Assembly: GCF_000472785.1 (NCBI RefSeq)
Contig: NZ_AXAL01000025.1
Coordinates: 1-64,000 of the forward strand
DNA: 64,000 nt
Reading direction: 5' to 3'
Source: Mesorhizobium loti CJ3sym
Lineage (GTDB): Bacteria > Pseudomonadota > Alphaproteobacteria > Rhizobiales > Rhizobiaceae
The notes below the pieces were generated by a model. The model was not told where the DNA came from and did not search any database. It worked only from the letters and a program-made list of their open reading frames with translations. This document shows, piece by piece, positions 23,899-33,082 of this stretch (positions are counted from its first letter, which is position 1; each line of letters begins with the position of its first letter). Made by a program: the position numbers and the translations under genes.

Positions 23899-25347
23899 GT
23901 GGCTGAGAACTACGACGTCATCATCATCGGCTCCGGCCCCGGCGGCTATGTCACGGCGGTGCGTTCCGCCCAGCTTGGCTTCAAGACGGCGATCGTCGAA
24001 CGCGAGCATCTCGGCGGCATCTGCCTCAACTGGGGCTGCATCCCGACCAAGGCGCTGCTGCGCTCGGCCGAGATCATGCACTATTCCGATCATCTGAAGG
24101 ATTACGGGCTGAAGCTCGAGGGTGGCAAGATCAGCGCCGATACAGCCGCTGTCGTCGACCGGTCGCGCAAAGTTTCGCTTCGGCTGAATGGCGGCGTCGC
24201 CTTCCTGATGAAGAAGAACAAGGTCGACGTCATCTGGGGCGAAGCCAAGCTGTCGAAGCCCGGCGAGATTGTCGTCTCCAAGACGGCCAAGAAGCCGATG
24301 GAGCCGCAGCCGCCGGTGCCGAAGGGCGTCAAGGGCGAGGGCACCTACACCGCCAAGCACATCATCCTGGCGACCGGTGCGCGGCCGCGTGCGCTGCCCG
24401 GCATCGAACCGGACGGCAAGCTGATCTGGACCTATTTTGAGGCCATGGTGCCGAAGGAGATGCCGAAGTCATTGCTGGTAATGGGCTCGGGCGCCATCGG
24501 CATCGAATTCGCTTCCTTCTACCGCACCATGGGCGCCGAAGTGACGGTCGTCGAATTGCTCCCGGCGGTGATGCCGGTCGAGGATGCCGAGGTCTCGAAA
24601 TTCGCGCAGAAGCAGTTCGAGAAGCAAGGCATGAAGATCATTCTCGAAGCCAAGGTGACCAAGGTCGAGAAGGGCGCGAACTCGGTCACTGCGCATGTCG
24701 AGATGAAAGATGGCAAGGTCGAGAAGATCACCGCCGACCGCATGATCTCGGCCGTCGGCGTCCAAGGCAACATCGAGAATCTCGGGCTTGAGGCGCTTGG
24801 CGTGAAGACGGACCGTGGTTGCGTCGTCATCGACGGCTACGGCAAGACCAACGTGCCGGGCATCTACGCCATCGGCGATGTCGCCGGTCCGCCGATGCTT
24901 GCCCACAAGGCCGAGCATGAGGGCGTGGTGTGCATCGAAAAGATCGCCAATTTTCCTGGCGTTCACGCCACGGACAAGCTCAAGATCCCGGGCTGCACCT
25001 ATTGCAACCCGCAGGTCGCCTCCGTCGGCCTGACGGAAGCCAAGGCCAAGGCCGAAGGCAAGGACATCCGTGTCGGGCGCTTCCAGTTCGCCGCCAACGG
25101 CAAGGCGATTGCACTTGGCGAGGACCAGGGCTTCATCAAGACCATCTTCGACAAGAAGACCGGTCAGCTGTTGGGTGCCCATATGGTCGGTGCCGAGGTG
25201 ACCGAATTGATCCAGGGTTTTGTCGTGGCGATGAACCTCGAGACGACCGAGGAAGAGCTGATGCACACCATCTTCCCGCATCCGACGCTGTCGGAGATGA
25301 TGAAGGAAAGCGTGCTCGACGCCTATGGCCGCGCATTGAACGCATGA
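23899..25347 (+). CDS. lpdA: Dihydrolipoyl dehydrogenase (E3)
   Basis: 482 aa. It re-oxidises dihydrolipoyl groups with FAD and NAD in the pyruvate dehydrogenase complex. VIIIGSGPGGYVTAVRSAQL binds FAD, GGICLNWGCIPTKALL holds the redox disulfide (CLNWGC), LLVMGSGAIGIEFASFYRTM binds NAD, YAIGDVAGPPMLAHKAEHEG is the second FAD contact, and FPHPTLSEMMKESVLDA carries the catalytic His-Glu pair. An insert near residue 130 (KKPMEPQPPVPKGVKGEGTY) is typical of the alphaproteobacterial PDH-type E3. GTG start at 23899 preceded by AAGGAGAAA. Confidence 0.97.
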   Translation: MAENYDVIIIGSGPGGYVTAVRSAQLGFKTAIVEREHLGGICLNWGCIPTKALLRSAEIMHYSDHLKDYGLKLEGGKISADTAAVVDRSRKVSLRLNGGVAFLMKKNKVDVIWGEAKLSKPGEIVVSKTAKKPMEPQPPVPKGVKGEGTYTAKHIILATGARPRALPGIEPDGKLIWTYFEAMVPKEMPKSLLVMGSGAIGIEFASFYRTMGAEVTVVELLPAVMPVEDAEVSKFAQKQFEKQGMKIILEAKVTKVEKGANSVTAHVEMKDGKVEKITADRMISAVGVQGNIENLGLEALGVKTDRGCVVIDGYGKTNVPGIYAIGDVAGPPMLAHKAEHEGVVCIEKIANFPGVHATDKLKIPGCTYCNPQVASVGLTEAKAKAEGKDIRVGRFQFAANGKAIALGEDQGFIKTIFDKKTGQLLGAHMVGAEVTELIQGFVVAMNLETTEEELMHTIFPHPTLSEMMKESVLDAYGRALNA

Positions 25348-25384
25348 TAGATTTGCCGCAAGAGACTCAGCCGCGAAAGCCCTG

Positions 25385-25410
25385 GGAACTCGACGGCAAC
25401 GGTGGTCGTT
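25385..25410 (+). promoter_or_regulatory. Candidate EcfG (general stress response) promoter
   Basis: GGAAC at 25385-25389 and CGTT at 25407-25410 are separated by 17 bp, an exact match to the alphaproteobacterial EcfG consensus. It lies 37 bp before the GlsB/YeaQ start at 25447. YeaQ/YmgE-type genes are well-known general-stress genes, so sequence and context agree. The promoter follows lpdA by about 38 bp, which would uncouple this gene from the pdh operon. Confidence 0.65.
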
Positions 25411-25446
25411 TCCGGATGCATTGTTACGCGCGCAAGGAGAAGGCAT

Positions 25447-25704
25447 ATGCACTTGAACGGCGTGGGCTGGATCGCAGCCATCATCATTGGCGGCCTGGCA
25501 GGCTGGTTTGCCGAAATGGTCATGAAGAGCAACACCGGCATTTTCATGAACATTATCATGGGCATCGTTGGCGCGGTGGTGTTGAACGCCATCCTGCAGG
25601 CTCTCAACATCGGCGTGTTCGGCGTCGGCTGGACTGCCTATCTGATCACCGGCTTCATCGGTGCCTGCCTGCTGATTTTTGTCGGTCGCCTGGTGCGCCG
25701 CTAG
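25447..25704 (+). CDS. GlsB/YeaQ/YmgE-family stress-response membrane protein
   Basis: 85 aa with three transmembrane helices rich in Gly: NGVGWIAAIIIGGLAGWFAE, GIFMNIIMGIVGAVVLNAIL and TGFIGACLLIFVGRLVRR. The GLAGWFAE segment and NIIMGIVGA are the family hallmarks. Members are small inner-membrane proteins induced by stress; a biochemical role is not established. The start at 25447 follows AAGGAGAAGG; a farther ATG at 25402 lies inside the predicted leader. An EcfG-type promoter is directly upstream. Confidence 0.9.
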   Translation: MHLNGVGWIAAIIIGGLAGWFAEMVMKSNTGIFMNIIMGIVGAVVLNAILQALNIGVFGVGWTAYLITGFIGACLLIFVGRLVRR

Positions 25705-25843
25705 TCAATATCGGTCCCGGCTATGCGAAAACGGTTGTAGCGGCATGCGCCGCTGCAGCCTTTTTCTTTGCGCCGAAAAGTCCTAGATGACGTAAAAGTG
25801 ACGATCGCCGATGGGCGGTCGTCAGGAAAAGCCAGGGTTTGAG

Positions 25844-26809
25844 ATGGTCACTGTCCTCGACACGATCGCCAATGCGCCGCGGCTGCGGCACCCCGAGAAG
25901 GCGCACAAGCCCGACCAGGAGGTGCTGCGCAAGCCTGACTGGATCCGCGTCAAGGCGCCGGTCTCGAAAGGATATGCCGAGACGCGCGAGATCGTGAAAT
26001 CGCACAAGCTGGTGACGGTCTGCGAAGAGGCAGGCTGCCCCAACATCGGTGAGTGCTGGGAGAAGAAGCACGCCACCTTCATGATCATGGGCGAGATCTG
26101 CACGCGCGCCTGCGCCTTCTGCAATGTCGCCACCGGCATTCCGACCGCACTCGATGCCGATGAACCAGCGCGCGTCGCCCACGCCGTCAAGCAGATGGGC
26201 CTGACCCATGTCGTCATCACCTCGGTCGATCGCGACGATCTCGCCGATGGGGGCGCACAGCATTTCGCCGAGGTCATCCGCGCCATCAGGGTGGCGACAC
26301 CCCTGACCACGATCGAAATCCTGACACCCGATTTCCTGCGCAAGGACGGCGCGCTGGAGATCGTGGTGGCGGCAAGGCCCGACGTCTTCAACCACAATCT
26401 CGAAACCGTGCCGTCGAATTATCTGAAGGTCCGGCCGGGCGCCCGCTATTTCCATTCGATCCGGCTGTTGCAGCGGGTCAAGGAACTCGATCCGTCGATC
26501 TTCACCAAGTCCGGCATCATGGTGGGCCTGGGCGAAGAGCGGAATGAAATCCTGCAGCTGATGGACGATTTGCGTTCGGCCAATGTCGACTTCATGACCA
26601 TCGGCCAGTATTTGCAGCCGTCGAAGAAGCACCATCCGGTGATCCGCTTCGTCACACCGGAGGAGTTCAAATCCTTCGAGACGATCGGGCGGACCAAGGG
26701 TTTCCTGCTGGTGGCGTCGAGCCCGCTGACGCGTTCGTCGCACCACGCCGGCGACGATTTCGCCCGGCTGCGCGCGGCGCGGGAAGCACAGCTCCAAAAG
26801 ACGCTCTGA
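25844..26809 (+). CDS. lipA: Lipoyl synthase
   Basis: 321 aa radical-SAM enzyme. It inserts two sulfur atoms into octanoyl groups of E2, H-protein and, here, E1 beta lipoyl domains. CEEAGCPNIGEC is the auxiliary cluster motif, and CTRACAFC is the radical-SAM CxxxCxxC. The C-terminal RSSHHAGDDF carries the conserved Ser that ligates the auxiliary cluster. The start at 25844 (MVTVLDT) is the family-like one. It serves the PDH genes just upstream. Its stop codon TGA shares its final A with the first base of a palindromic repeat. Confidence 0.97.
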   Translation: MVTVLDTIANAPRLRHPEKAHKPDQEVLRKPDWIRVKAPVSKGYAETREIVKSHKLVTVCEEAGCPNIGECWEKKHATFMIMGEICTRACAFCNVATGIPTALDADEPARVAHAVKQMGLTHVVITSVDRDDLADGGAQHFAEVIRAIRVATPLTTIEILTPDFLRKDGALEIVVAARPDVFNHNLETVPSNYLKVRPGARYFHSIRLLQRVKELDPSIFTKSGIMVGLGEERNEILQLMDDLRSANVDFMTIGQYLQPSKKHHPVIRFVTPEEFKSFETIGRTKGFLLVASSPLTRSSHHAGDDFARLRAAREAQLQKTL

Positions 26810-26856
26810 TGCATGTCGCCCAAAAGTGACCTCGGTTTTGGGAGAACGACATGCAT
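26809..26856 (+). repeat. Palindromic intergenic repeat, copy A
   Basis: The 48-bp element has outer arms ATGCATGTCG (26809-26818) and CGACATGCAT (26847-26856). Inside these are inner arms CCCAAAA (26819-26825) and TTTTGGG (26836-26842) around GTGACCTCGG. It starts on the last base of the lipA stop codon. Similar elements occur at 51025-51074 and 52900-52947, and a variant at 29101-29146. It can form a stable hairpin in the lipA 3' UTR and may stabilise the transcript or weaken read-through. Confidence 0.85.
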
Positions 26857-26869
26857 AAAAACAAAGACC

Positions 26870-26913
26870 CTAAAGCGCGTCGCATGAATCCATTCCGACG
26901 CGACGCGCTTTAG
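26870..26913 (+). repeat. Second palindrome with 14-bp perfect arms
   Basis: CTAAAGCGCGTCGC (26870-26883) and GCGACGCGCTTTAG (26900-26913) are perfect 14-bp inverted repeats with a 16-nt loop. This type of palindrome is scattered in rhizobial genomes, often paired with the element just upstream, as here. It ends 9 bp before the RatA-like gene start at 26923, so the hairpin could affect initiation of that gene. Confidence 0.8.
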
Positions 26914-26922
26914 AGCCGGTTC

Positions 26923-27381
26923 ATGCCGAAATTCGAAGCCACCCGACGCCTTGCCCATACGCCAAAGCAGATGTTTGCGCTGGTTGCCGATATCGAGGCC
27001 TATCCGCAATTCCTGCCGCTGTGCGAGGCGCTGACGGTGCGCTCGCGCAAGGAGCGTGACGGACGCACCGTCCTCCTCGCCGACATGAGTGTCGGTTACA
27101 AGGCGATCCGCGAAACCTTTACGACGCAGGTGCTTTTGAAACCTGATGACAGCACCATCGAGGTCAAATACATCGACGGCCCGTTCAAATATCTGAGCAA
27201 TGTCTGGCGTTTCGAGCCCGATGGTAACGGCTGCGCCGTTCGCTTCTTCATCGACTATGAGTTCAAGAGCCGCATCCTGGGCGCGCTGATGGGCACCATG
27301 TTCGACCGTGGCTTCCGGATGTTCGCCGAGGCATTCGAAAAGCGCGCCGAAATCGTCTATGGTGTCACACCGCAGGCCTAA
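26923..27381 (+). CDS. RatA/COQ10-like START-domain protein (ubiquinone-binding)
   Basis: 152 aa, the standard size for the family. MPKFEATRRLAHTPKQMFAL, ADIEAYPQFLPLCEALTVRS and FKYLSNVWRFEP are typical of polyketide-cyclase/START-fold COQ10 homologues. Mitochondrial COQ10 helps coenzyme Q reach the respiratory chain; the E. coli homologue RatA was described as affecting ribosome association. The coenzyme Q role is more likely in an alphaproteobacterium. Its stop overlaps the converging cinA-like gene by 4 bp. Confidence 0.9.
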   Translation: MPKFEATRRLAHTPKQMFALVADIEAYPQFLPLCEALTVRSRKERDGRTVLLADMSVGYKAIRETFTTQVLLKPDDSTIEVKYIDGPFKYLSNVWRFEPDGNGCAVRFFIDYEFKSRILGALMGTMFDRGFRMFAEAFEKRAEIVYGVTPQA

Positions 27382-27866
27382 TTCTGCCTGAGCGCTTGCA
27401 GGCCCAGCTTCAGGGCGTTTCTCACTGTCTCGTGGCGGATGAATTCGCGGCCCTTGTGGCCAAACAGCTGGCGCTCGGCGACAACCGGCTGGCCAGCCAG
27501 GGCAAGGCCGAACCAGACGAGACCGACCGGCTTGTCGGCCGAACCTCCGCCTGGACCGGCAATGCCGGTAACGGCAAGAGAAAGGCTTGCGCGTGAATGC
27601 GCCAGCGCGCCGGCCGCCATCTCCAGCACCGTTTCGCGCGACACTGCTCCATGCGCGTCGAGCGTTTCGGCGGAAACGCCGAGCATCTCCATCTTGGCTT
27701 CGTTGGAATAGGTGATGAAGCCGCGGTCGACCACGGCGGAGGAGCCGGCAATGTCAGTCAGCGCGGCGATGATCAGGCCGCCGGTGCAACTTTCCGCCGT
27801 TGCCAGCATGATGCTGCGTTGCTGGCAGGCCAGCAGCAGGGCGTTTGCGAGCTCGGCGTTGCTCAT
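27378..27866 (-). CDS. CinA C-terminal-domain protein (nicotinamide-nucleotide amidohydrolase)
   Basis: 162 aa, the stand-alone short form equal to the C-terminal half of CinA (PncC type). It probably deamidates nicotinamide mononucleotide to nicotinate mononucleotide, feeding the NAD salvage route. MLATAESCTGGLIIAALTDI, SNEAKMEMLGV, GAVSRETVLEMA and AVTGIAGPGGGS (nucleotide-binding loop) are conserved. The start at 27866 (MSNAELANALL) is set by a 4-bp ATGA overlap with ispDF; a longer frame runs inside ispDF and is not real. It is co-transcribed with ispDF and converges on the COQ10-like gene. Confidence 0.92.
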   Translation of the reverse strand: MSNAELANALLLACQQRSIMLATAESCTGGLIIAALTDIAGSSAVVDRGFITYSNEAKMEMLGVSAETLDAHGAVSRETVLEMAAGALAHSRASLSLAVTGIAGPGGGSADKPVGLVWFGLALAGQPVVAERQLFGHKGREFIRHETVRNALKLGLQALRQN

Positions 27867-29086
27867 TCCGGCACCTCGCCTGGAAACACCACGCTGGCGG
27901 TGGCGATCGCCGCAATGCCTTCCTCGCGGCCGATGAAGCCGAGCTTCTCGTTGGTTGTCGCCTTGATCGAGATGCGGTCGGCGGAAATGCCCAGCATCTG
28001 CGACAGGGCTGATGTCATCGCCTCGCGGTGCGGCCCGACGCGCGGCGCCTCGCAGATCAGCGTGATGTCGGCATTGGCGATGCGTCCGCCGCGCTGGCGT
28101 ACCACTTTCGCCGCGTGTTCGACGAATATCCGCGACGCGGCACCTTTCCACTGCGGGTCGGACGGCGGGAAATGCGTGCCGATGTCGCCGGCGCCGCAGG
28201 TCGCCAGCAGCGCATCAGTCAAAGCGTGCAGCCCGACATCGGCATCGGAATGGCCGGACAGCTTCTTGTCATGCGGAAGGGAAACACCGCACAGGGTGAC
28301 GTGGTCACCCGGCTCGAAAGCATGGACGTCGTAACCGTTGCCGGTGCGGATGTCGGGGAAGTGTGTTCGTTCGCTGGAAAGCCGCTGGTGCGCCATGGCG
28401 ATGTCCCGTGCCCAGGTGAGTTTGATATTGTCCGGAGAGCCGGGAACGAGCTTGACTGGAATATGCGCCCATTCGGCGATGGCCGCATCGTCCGTGAAGT
28501 CCAGTCTGCCCAGCTGATAGGCCCTGTCGTGCGCCGCCAGGATCGGCCCATAGGGGAAACCTTGCGGTGTTTGCGCGGCGTGCAGTCCGCTGCGGGAAAC
28601 GGTTTCCGCGACAACGCCCGACGCTGACTCGCGCTTCAACGTGTCGGCAACGGGCAGGGCGGGCAACGCCCCCTCGTTCTCGCCGATGGCGGCGATGGTG
28701 CGGTCGATCAACTCCGCGTCGACGAACGGGCGGACGGCATCGTGAATCAGAACATGGACGGGCGCGTGTTCTTTCAGCGCCAGCAGCCCTAGCCGGACGG
28801 ATTCCTGCCTGGTTGGCCCGCCAATGACGGCAGTGACACGCTGGGCCTGGATGCCGGCCGCTTGCCGGAACAGGTCGTGGTCGTCGGCGTGGATGGCGAC
28901 AACAATCTGGCCGGTTTGCGGATGCGCCAGAAACATCTCCAGCGTATGCGCAATGACGGCGCGCCCGCCGATGGTCTGGTACTGCTTGGGTCCGTTGGCC
29001 TGCCCGGCACGAGCGCCGCGGCCGGCGGCGACGATCACCACGGCAACCCCACCTCTCGCACTCGCGTTTTCGCTTGCGTCAGTCAT
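27863..29086 (-). CDS. ispDF: Bifunctional IspD/IspF enzyme of the MEP isoprenoid pathway
   Basis: 407 aa fusion. Residues about 10-235 form IspD (VVIVAAGRGARAGQANGPKQ, then a DAVRPFVDAELIDR-type segment), which makes CDP-methylerythritol. Residues about 248-407 form IspF (RTGNGYDVHAFEPGDHVTLC, SGHSDADVGLHALTDALLAT), which cyclises it to methylerythritol cyclodiphosphate and has the Zn-binding Asp/His. The fusion is common in alphaproteobacteria. An N-terminal tail of about 12 residues is variable. The gene overlaps cinA by 4 bp and is divergent from dusB. Confidence 0.97.
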   Translation of the reverse strand: MTDASENASARGGVAVVIVAAGRGARAGQANGPKQYQTIGGRAVIAHTLEMFLAHPQTGQIVVAIHADDHDLFRQAAGIQAQRVTAVIGGPTRQESVRLGLLALKEHAPVHVLIHDAVRPFVDAELIDRTIAAIGENEGALPALPVADTLKRESASGVVAETVSRSGLHAAQTPQGFPYGPILAAHDRAYQLGRLDFTDDAAIAEWAHIPVKLVPGSPDNIKLTWARDIAMAHQRLSSERTHFPDIRTGNGYDVHAFEPGDHVTLCGVSLPHDKKLSGHSDADVGLHALTDALLATCGAGDIGTHFPPSDPQWKGAASRIFVEHAAKVVRQRGGRIANADITLICEAPRVGPHREAMTSALSQMLGISADRISIKATTNEKLGFIGREEGIAAIATASVVFPGEVPE

Positions 29087-29100
29087 GGCGATTGGCTTAG

Positions 29101-29146
29101 CGCACGATCCCCGAAAGTGTAATTGGTTTTCGGAAAAGATCGTGCG
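29101..29146. repeat. Palindromic intergenic repeat, variant D (covariant arms)
   Basis: Outer arms CGCACGATC (29101-29109) and GATCGTGCG (29138-29146) enclose CCCGAAA, then GTGTAATTGG, then TTTTCGG and AAAA. The layout of outer arm, inner arm, GTG-N5-GG linker and inner arm is that of copies A, B and C, but the arm sequences differ while pairing is kept. It lies between ispDF and the dusB operon, upstream of both genes. Confidence 0.75.
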
Positions 29147-29263
29147 TCAAATATGAATTCCAAAGCGCCCTTCACACATACTGGAGGATGCGCGGCAATC
29201 TGGTCGCGGCAAAAGCCGAAGGCCGGCATTTTCCCAATTGCGCCTTAATGTGGCGTCATTCCG

Positions 29264-29304
29264 CGTTGCACATTGCGGCCGATATGGCTAGAGAATGTGC
29301 AACG
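29264..29304. promoter_or_regulatory. 11-bp inverted repeat upstream of dusB-ntrBC (candidate operator)
   Basis: CGTTGCACATT (29264-29274) and AATGTGCAACG (29294-29304) are perfect 11-bp inverted repeats 19 bp apart, ending 24 bp before the dusB ATG at 29329. Each arm contains GCAC/GTGC, the core of NtrC half-sites. In Rhizobium the dusB(nifR3)-ntrBC operon is known to be repressed by its own NtrC, so this is a plausible NtrC operator; the 25-bp spacing between GCAC and GTGC is longer than the usual 7, so another dimeric regulator is possible. Confidence 0.55.
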
Positions 29305-29328
29305 AATAGACGTGCTTGGTTTTTGTGC

Positions 29329-30357
29329 ATGGTTAACTCAGCCAAATTGGCCGCGCCTCTCGACGTCGGCGGCGTGGAAATCCGCAATCGCGTATTCCTG
29401 GCGCCGATGTCGGGGATTACCGACGAGCCTTTCCGCAAGCGCGCCCACGCGCATGGCGCTGGTCTGGTCGTGTCCGAAATGGTGGCGAGCGGCGAACTCG
29501 CCAAGGGCAGGGCCGGTTTCGACCTGCGCATACGTCATTCCGGCCTGCCCGTCCATATGGTGCAGCTTGCTGGCCGCGAGGCGACCCATATGGCCGAGGG
29601 CGCGCGTATCGCCGCCGGCGAGGGCGCCGACATCATCGACATCAACATGGGCTGCCCGGCCAAGAAGGTGACCGGCGGCTATGCCGGTTCGGCATTGATG
29701 CTGGACCTCGACCATGCCCTGTCGCTGATTGAGGCCGTGGTTGGCGCAGTCGAGGTGCCGGTGACGGTCAAGATGCGGCTTGGCTGGGATGAAGGCGCGC
29801 TCAATGCGCCTATCCTGGCGCGCCGTGCCGAGCAGGCAGGCGTCAAGATGGTAACGGTGCATGGCCGCACGCGCTGCCAGTTCTATCAGGGCAAGGCCGA
29901 TTGGCGCGCTATCGCCCGTGTGAAGGAAGCGGTGTCGATTCCCGTCATTGCCAATGGCGACGTCTGTTCCCCTGCCGAGGCCGCCGACATTCTCGATCAA
30001 TCCGGCGCCGATGCGGTGATGGTCGGTCGCGCACACTATGGCGCGCCCTGGATCGCCGGTGGCATCGCAGCCGCGGCAGCAGGCGAAACGGCGACCAACG
30101 TGCCGCGCAATCCCGCGGCATTGGCCGACTATGTCATCGCCCATTACGAGGACATGCTGGCGCTTTATGGCATCGAGAGCGGCTTGCGCCAGGCGCGCAA
30201 GCATTTGGGCTGGTATCTCGATCGCCATGTCGTTGGTGTCGCCGACGACGACCGAAAAGCCATCCTGACCGCGTTCGAACCAACCCGTGTCATTGCCTTG
30301 CTGCGAAATGTGTTTTCGCGCGATCCGCAATCCCTGAACCTGCGGAGTGCGGCATGA
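29329..30357 (+). CDS. dusB: tRNA-dihydrouridine synthase (DusB/NifR3)
   Basis: 342 aa flavoprotein. It reduces uridines in the tRNA D-loop with FMN and NADPH. FLAPMSGITDEPFRKRAHA, INMGCPAKKVTGGYAGSALM (catalytic Cys), VKMRLGWDEG, VHGRTRCQFYQGKADW and NGDVCSPAEAADILDQSGAD (FMN phosphate site) are present. The start at 29329 (MVNSAKLAAPL) is the usual one; the open frame extends upstream through the candidate operator. It leads the nitrogen-control operon, with its stop overlapping ntrB by 4 bp. Confidence 0.95.
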   Translation: MVNSAKLAAPLDVGGVEIRNRVFLAPMSGITDEPFRKRAHAHGAGLVVSEMVASGELAKGRAGFDLRIRHSGLPVHMVQLAGREATHMAEGARIAAGEGADIIDINMGCPAKKVTGGYAGSALMLDLDHALSLIEAVVGAVEVPVTVKMRLGWDEGALNAPILARRAEQAGVKMVTVHGRTRCQFYQGKADWRAIARVKEAVSIPVIANGDVCSPAEAADILDQSGADAVMVGRAHYGAPWIAGGIAAAAAGETATNVPRNPAALADYVIAHYEDMLALYGIESGLRQARKHLGWYLDRHVVGVADDDRKAILTAFEPTRVIALLRNVFSRDPQSLNLRSAA

Positions 30358-31492
30358 ACGCCAACGCCACCCAGGGCACCGATATGGCGGAAGCCGCCCA
30401 TATCGTGCTCAACACCATCCGCCGTCCGGTGATCATGGTCGATATGGATGGGTTCATCACCTACGCCAATGCCGATGCCGAGGACTTCTTCCGCTCGAGC
30501 GCGAATATGCTCGCCCGCAACACACTGTCGAAACTCATTCCTTTCGGCAGCCCTTTGCTGACGCTGGTCGACCAGGTGCGCGAGCGTCATGCTCCGGTCA
30601 ACGAGTATCGCGTCGACGTGTCCTCGCCGCGTCTCGGCATCGAGAAAGTCGTCGATCTCTATGTCGCGCCTGTGCCGGAATTCCCGGGTTCCGTCGTCGT
30701 CATGTTCCAGGAACGGTCGATGGCCGACAAGATCGACCGGCAAATGACGCATCGCGGTGCTGCGCGTTCGGTGACCGGCCTGGCGGCGATGCTTGCCCAT
30801 GAGATCAAGAACCCACTCTCCGGCATAAGGGGAGCCGCGCAGTTGCTCGAACTGTCCGCATCCGACGAGGACCGCGCCCTGACCCGGCTGATCACCGACG
30901 AGACCGACCGCATCGTCTCGCTGGTCGATCGCATGGAGGTGTTTTCCGACGAGCGGCCGATCGATCGCTACCCCGTTAACATCCACGTCGTGCTGGATCA
31001 TGTGAAAGCGATTGCAAAGAATGGTTTCGCCAAGAAAATCAAGATCTTGGAGGACTATGATCCATCATTGCCTCCGGTTTTCGCCAACCGGGACCAGCTG
31101 ATCCAGGTGTTCCTCAATCTGGTCAAGAACGCCGCCGAGGCGATCGGCAGCGACCCGCAGGGCGAGATCGTTCTGTCGACCGCCTTCCGGCCGGGCATTC
31201 GCGTTTCCGTTCCGGGCACGCAGGATCGCGTCTCGCTGCCGCTGGAGTTCTGCGTGCGCGACAATGGTTCCGGCGTCTCGGAGGATATCCTGCCGATCCT
31301 GTTTGATCCCTTCATCACCACCAAGCCGAACGGCTCAGGGCTTGGGCTGGCGCTGGTCGCCAAGATCGTCGGCGAGCACGGTGGCATCATCGAATGCGAT
31401 TCGACGCCGCGCGGAACCACATTCCGCATCCTGATGCCGGCCTGGAAGGAAACGCCATTCGGCGCTGAAGAAGACGGTGAAGGAGACCGCAA

Positions 31493-31496
<4 letters not shown>
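30354..31496 (+). CDS. ntrB: Nitrogen regulation sensor kinase NtrB (GlnL)
   Basis: 380 aa cytosolic histidine kinase without transmembrane segments. A PAS domain covers residues about 15-120 (TIRRPVIMVDMDGFITYANA). The phospho-His is in LAHEIKNPLSGIRGAAQLLE near residue 150, and N and G boxes are in VFLNLVKNAAEAI and GSGLGLALVAKIVGEHGG. It phosphorylates NtrC under nitrogen limitation and is turned to a phosphatase by PII. Start ATG at 30354 overlaps the dusB stop; the stop overlaps ntrC by 4 bp. Confidence 0.97.
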
Positions 31497-32953
<1,457 letters not shown>

Positions 32954-33082
32954 GCGCTGATCTGACGCCGGCTCTTTTCGGGGGACTGGGCGGTGAAAGA
33001 TTCCCGTCGCGGTCACACTTGTTGCATAATCGCCACAATGCGTTGCATAGATCGAACGCAATCATTGGCTCAATACGGCGAC

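Noticed and set aside
29286..29302. Sigma54-like TGGCTAGAGAATGTGCA before dusB
   Set aside because: Spacing between GG and GC is 11 rather than 10, and these bases are explained by the inverted repeat.
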